Source: an uncultured Alphaproteobacteria bacterium
GTDB taxonomy: Bacteria > Pseudomonadota > Alphaproteobacteria > Rhizobiales > Aestuariivirgaceae
Length of the DNA stretch: 7,436 nt
Direction of reading: 5' to 3'
NCBI GenBank assembly: GCA_937868035.1
Contig: CALMLK010000265.1
Coordinates: forward strand, 1 to 7,436
Shown here in pieces: positions 6,114 to 7,436 of this stretch. The notes beneath the pieces were generated by a model. That model made no database searches, was not told the DNA's origin, and saw nothing but the letters and a program-made list of their open reading frames with translations. Within the stretch, counting starts at the first letter, position 1. Each line of letters opens with the position of its first letter. The position numbers were made by a program, and so were the translations under genes.

Positions 6114-7211
6114 ATGGCGGAGTCGCGCACCTTGCGTTTCAGTCTTTCGATGCTTGTTTTGGCCGCGCTCGGCTCGCCTGCCCTTGCCGATATTCTGGTG
6201 GGCGTGGCGGGGCCCATGAGCGGGCCCAACGGCGTGTTCGGCAAGCAGATGCAGGCGGGCGTTGAGGCGGCCATCACGGCGGTGAATGCGGGCGGCGGCA
6301 TCAACGGCGAGCCCCTGCGGAGTGTTACCGCCGACGACGCCTGCGATACCCGCCGGGCCTTCGACGCAGCACAGGATCTGGCGCGCCAGGACGTGCGCGT
6401 GGTCGTGGGGCATTTCTGTTCGGGCGCCATGATCGCGGCGGGCAAAGTCTATCTCGACGCTGGCATCGTCGCCATCACGCCTGCCGCCACACTCCCCGCC
6501 GTGACCGAGCAGCCGGGTTGGAACATCCTGCGGCTGGCATCGCGCGATGATGCACAGGCGGATGCCGCGGCAACGCGCATTCTGGCTGATGACGCGAACG
6601 CCAAGGTCGCCATCATCAGTGACGGGCAGCCGGTGATGCGCAGCCTTGTCGAACGGCTCAAGGGCAAGATTTCGAACGGCACGGAACACGTGGTGAAGCC
6701 CGGCACCTCGAACCTCACCGAACTGGTGACAGCGGTGCAGGCGGCAACACCCACGGTCGTCTATCTCGCCCTCTCCGCCTCCGATGCCGGCAATGTTGCA
6801 AAGGCGTTGAAGGAAGCAAACATCGCGGCGCGGCTCTATGGGCCGGACTTGCTGCTGAACGAGGTCTACTGGGAACGCGCAGGCGACGCCGGAGAAGGCA
6901 CGCGCGTGACCTTTGCCGTCGATCCCCTGACGCTGGCCAACCGCTTCAGGGTTGAGCAGGCCTTGCCCGGCGAAAGCGGCGGGGAAGGTGCGACGCTCCC
7001 CGCCTATGCCGCCGTGGAAGTGTTTGCCGCCGCCGCAAAGGCAGCAGGTGTCAACAATGGCCGCGCCATGGCCGACTGGCTGAAGGGCGGCAGCACCGTA
7101 TCCACCATTCTCGGCAACGTGCAGTTTGACGCGCGTGGCGACCTCGTGACCCAGCGCTTCACATGGTACCGCTGGAGCGGGGGCCAGTTCGCCGAGGACC
7201 AGCAACAGTAA
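6114..7211 (+). CDS. Diverged paralogue of the LivJ/LivK-type periplasmic binding protein
   Basis: This 365-residue secreted binding protein is related to the gene before it. A signal peptide ends in SPALA, with likely cleavage after residue 25. The mature start DILVGVAGP matches its neighbour, as do SGPN, FG, GGINGE and GH. It keeps the E. coli LivJ-type cysteine pair (C77 in DDACDTRR, C102 in GHFCSG) that the main protein lacks. Other ligand-site blocks have changed: the family YG in HDK..YG becomes ISDGQPVMRS (168-177), and the WGG..E block becomes LALSASDAG (218-226). It therefore probably binds another ligand or has a sensory role. The ATG at 6114 has no good ribosome binding site. A TTG at 6132 preceded by GGCGGAG (6116-6122) would give a shorter signal peptide and is possible. 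Alanine codons are mostly GCC/GCG. It is followed within 9 nt by an Lrp-type ligand-binding protein, probably in one operon. Confidence 0.85.
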   Translation: MAESRTLRFSLSMLVLAALGSPALADILVGVAGPMSGPNGVFGKQMQAGVEAAITAVNAGGGINGEPLRSVTADDACDTRRAFDAAQDLARQDVRVVVGHFCSGAMIAAGKVYLDAGIVAITPAATLPAVTEQPGWNILRLASRDDAQADAAATRILADDANAKVAIISDGQPVMRSLVERLKGKISNGTEHVVKPGTSNLTELVTAVQAATPTVVYLALSASDAGNVAKALKEANIAARLYGPDLLLNEVYWERAGDAGEGTRVTFAVDPLTLANRFRVEQALPGESGGEGATLPAYAAVEVFAAAAKAAGVNNGRAMADWLKGGSTVSTILGNVQFDARGDLVTQRFTWYRWSGGQFAEDQQQ

Positions 7212-7220
7212 GGACCTCTC

Positions 7221-7436
7221 ATGCGTGCCTATTTCGTGCAGATCAAATGTGACCTCGGAAAATCCTACGAGGTGGCGTCGTCCATCGCGGATTCCGAAGT
7301 CGCGTCGGAGATCTATTCCACCGCCGGAGGTTTTGACCTTCTGGTGAAACTGTATCTCGAAGAAGAACAGGATGTGGGCCGATTCATCGCCGACAAGATC
7401 CAGTCCGTGCCGGGCGTGCGGGATACCTATACGCTC
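7221..7436 (+). CDS. Stand-alone Lrp/AsnC ligand-binding (RAM) domain protein, cut by the window edge
   Basis: The 72 visible codons begin MRAYFVQIKCDLGKSYEVAS and match the C-terminal ligand-sensing RAM domain of Lrp/AsnC regulators, with its beta-alpha-beta-beta-alpha-beta order. Hallmarks are VQIKCDLGKSYEVA, EIYSTAGGFDLLVKL (about residues 30-44) and the final SVPGVRDTYTL. There is no helix-turn-helix DNA-binding domain upstream: the gene starts at its own ATG, with TAAGGA (7209-7214) overlapping the stop of the preceding gene. Stand-alone proteins of this kind are usually near 80 residues, so only a few codons should be missing to the right. Such domains form dimers and higher oligomers and bind amino acids in the cytoplasm. 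It may modulate a full-length Lrp protein or act as a sensor by itself; both are inference. Its pairing with an amino acid-binding protein gene supports an amino acid-related role. Confidence 0.85.
   Translation, partial: MRAYFVQIKCDLGKSYEVASSIADSEVASEIYSTAGGFDLLVKLYLEEEQDVGRFIADKIQSVPGVRDTYTL

Noticed and set aside
4866..7205. A 779-codon open frame on the minus strand across both binding-protein genes
   Set aside because: It lies antisense to two clear genes with signal peptides and family motifs. Long antisense frames are expected in GC-rich DNA with strong third-position bias, and its residues (rich in His, Gly, Arg, Val, Asp) show no domain I recognise.

Overview
The window is GC-rich and densely coding. 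All genes lie on the + strand and encode a complete branched-chain / hydrophobic amino acid ABC importer of the HAAT (Liv/Bra) family. The organism is most likely an alphaproteobacterium, probably of the order Hyphomicrobiales (Rhizobiales). This rests on base composition, on the order livH-livM-livG-livF followed by a DUF6867-type small membrane protein, and on a stand-alone Lrp/AsnC ligand-binding-domain protein of a kind common in that order. The species cannot be named from the sequence.

Layout: 1-226 is a leader region, poorer in GC than the genes, with a perfect 17-bp palindrome (21-37), a second small dyad (36-53) and a weak promoter candidate (130-158). livH (227-1132) and livM (1140-2519) encode the two permeases. 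livG (2512-3651) and livF (3648-4370) encode the two ATPases. The gene joints are tight: a 7-nt gap, an 8-nt overlap, then a 4-nt ATGA overlap. A GTG-started small three-helix membrane protein gene follows at 4382-4729. A 157-nt intergenic region (4730-4886) has no obvious terminator but holds several dyads that could fold in the mRNA. It precedes the main periplasmic substrate-binding protein gene (4887-6008). That gene ends in a UUCG-capped hairpin and a strong Rho-independent terminator (6033-6067).

A second, apparently separate unit starts after the terminator. It holds a diverged paralogue of the binding protein (about 6114-7211) and, 9 nt downstream with its ribosome binding site overlapping the paralogue's stop codon, a stand-alone Lrp-type ligand-binding (RAM) domain protein. 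The right window edge cuts that last gene after 72 codons.

How the genes work together: a secreted binding protein captures amino acid in the periplasm and delivers it to the LivH-LivM channel, which the LivG-LivF ATPase pair drives. The second binding protein may feed the same permease with a different ligand. The stand-alone RAM domain protein could sense amino acids in the cytoplasm. The least ordinary points are a roughly 100-residue Ala/Pro/Lys-rich, histone-H1-like tail on LivG, the diverged second binding protein paired with an orphan Lrp sensor domain, the conserved small membrane protein inside the operon, and the palindrome at the left edge. I see no mobile element, CRISPR array, tRNA or rRNA.
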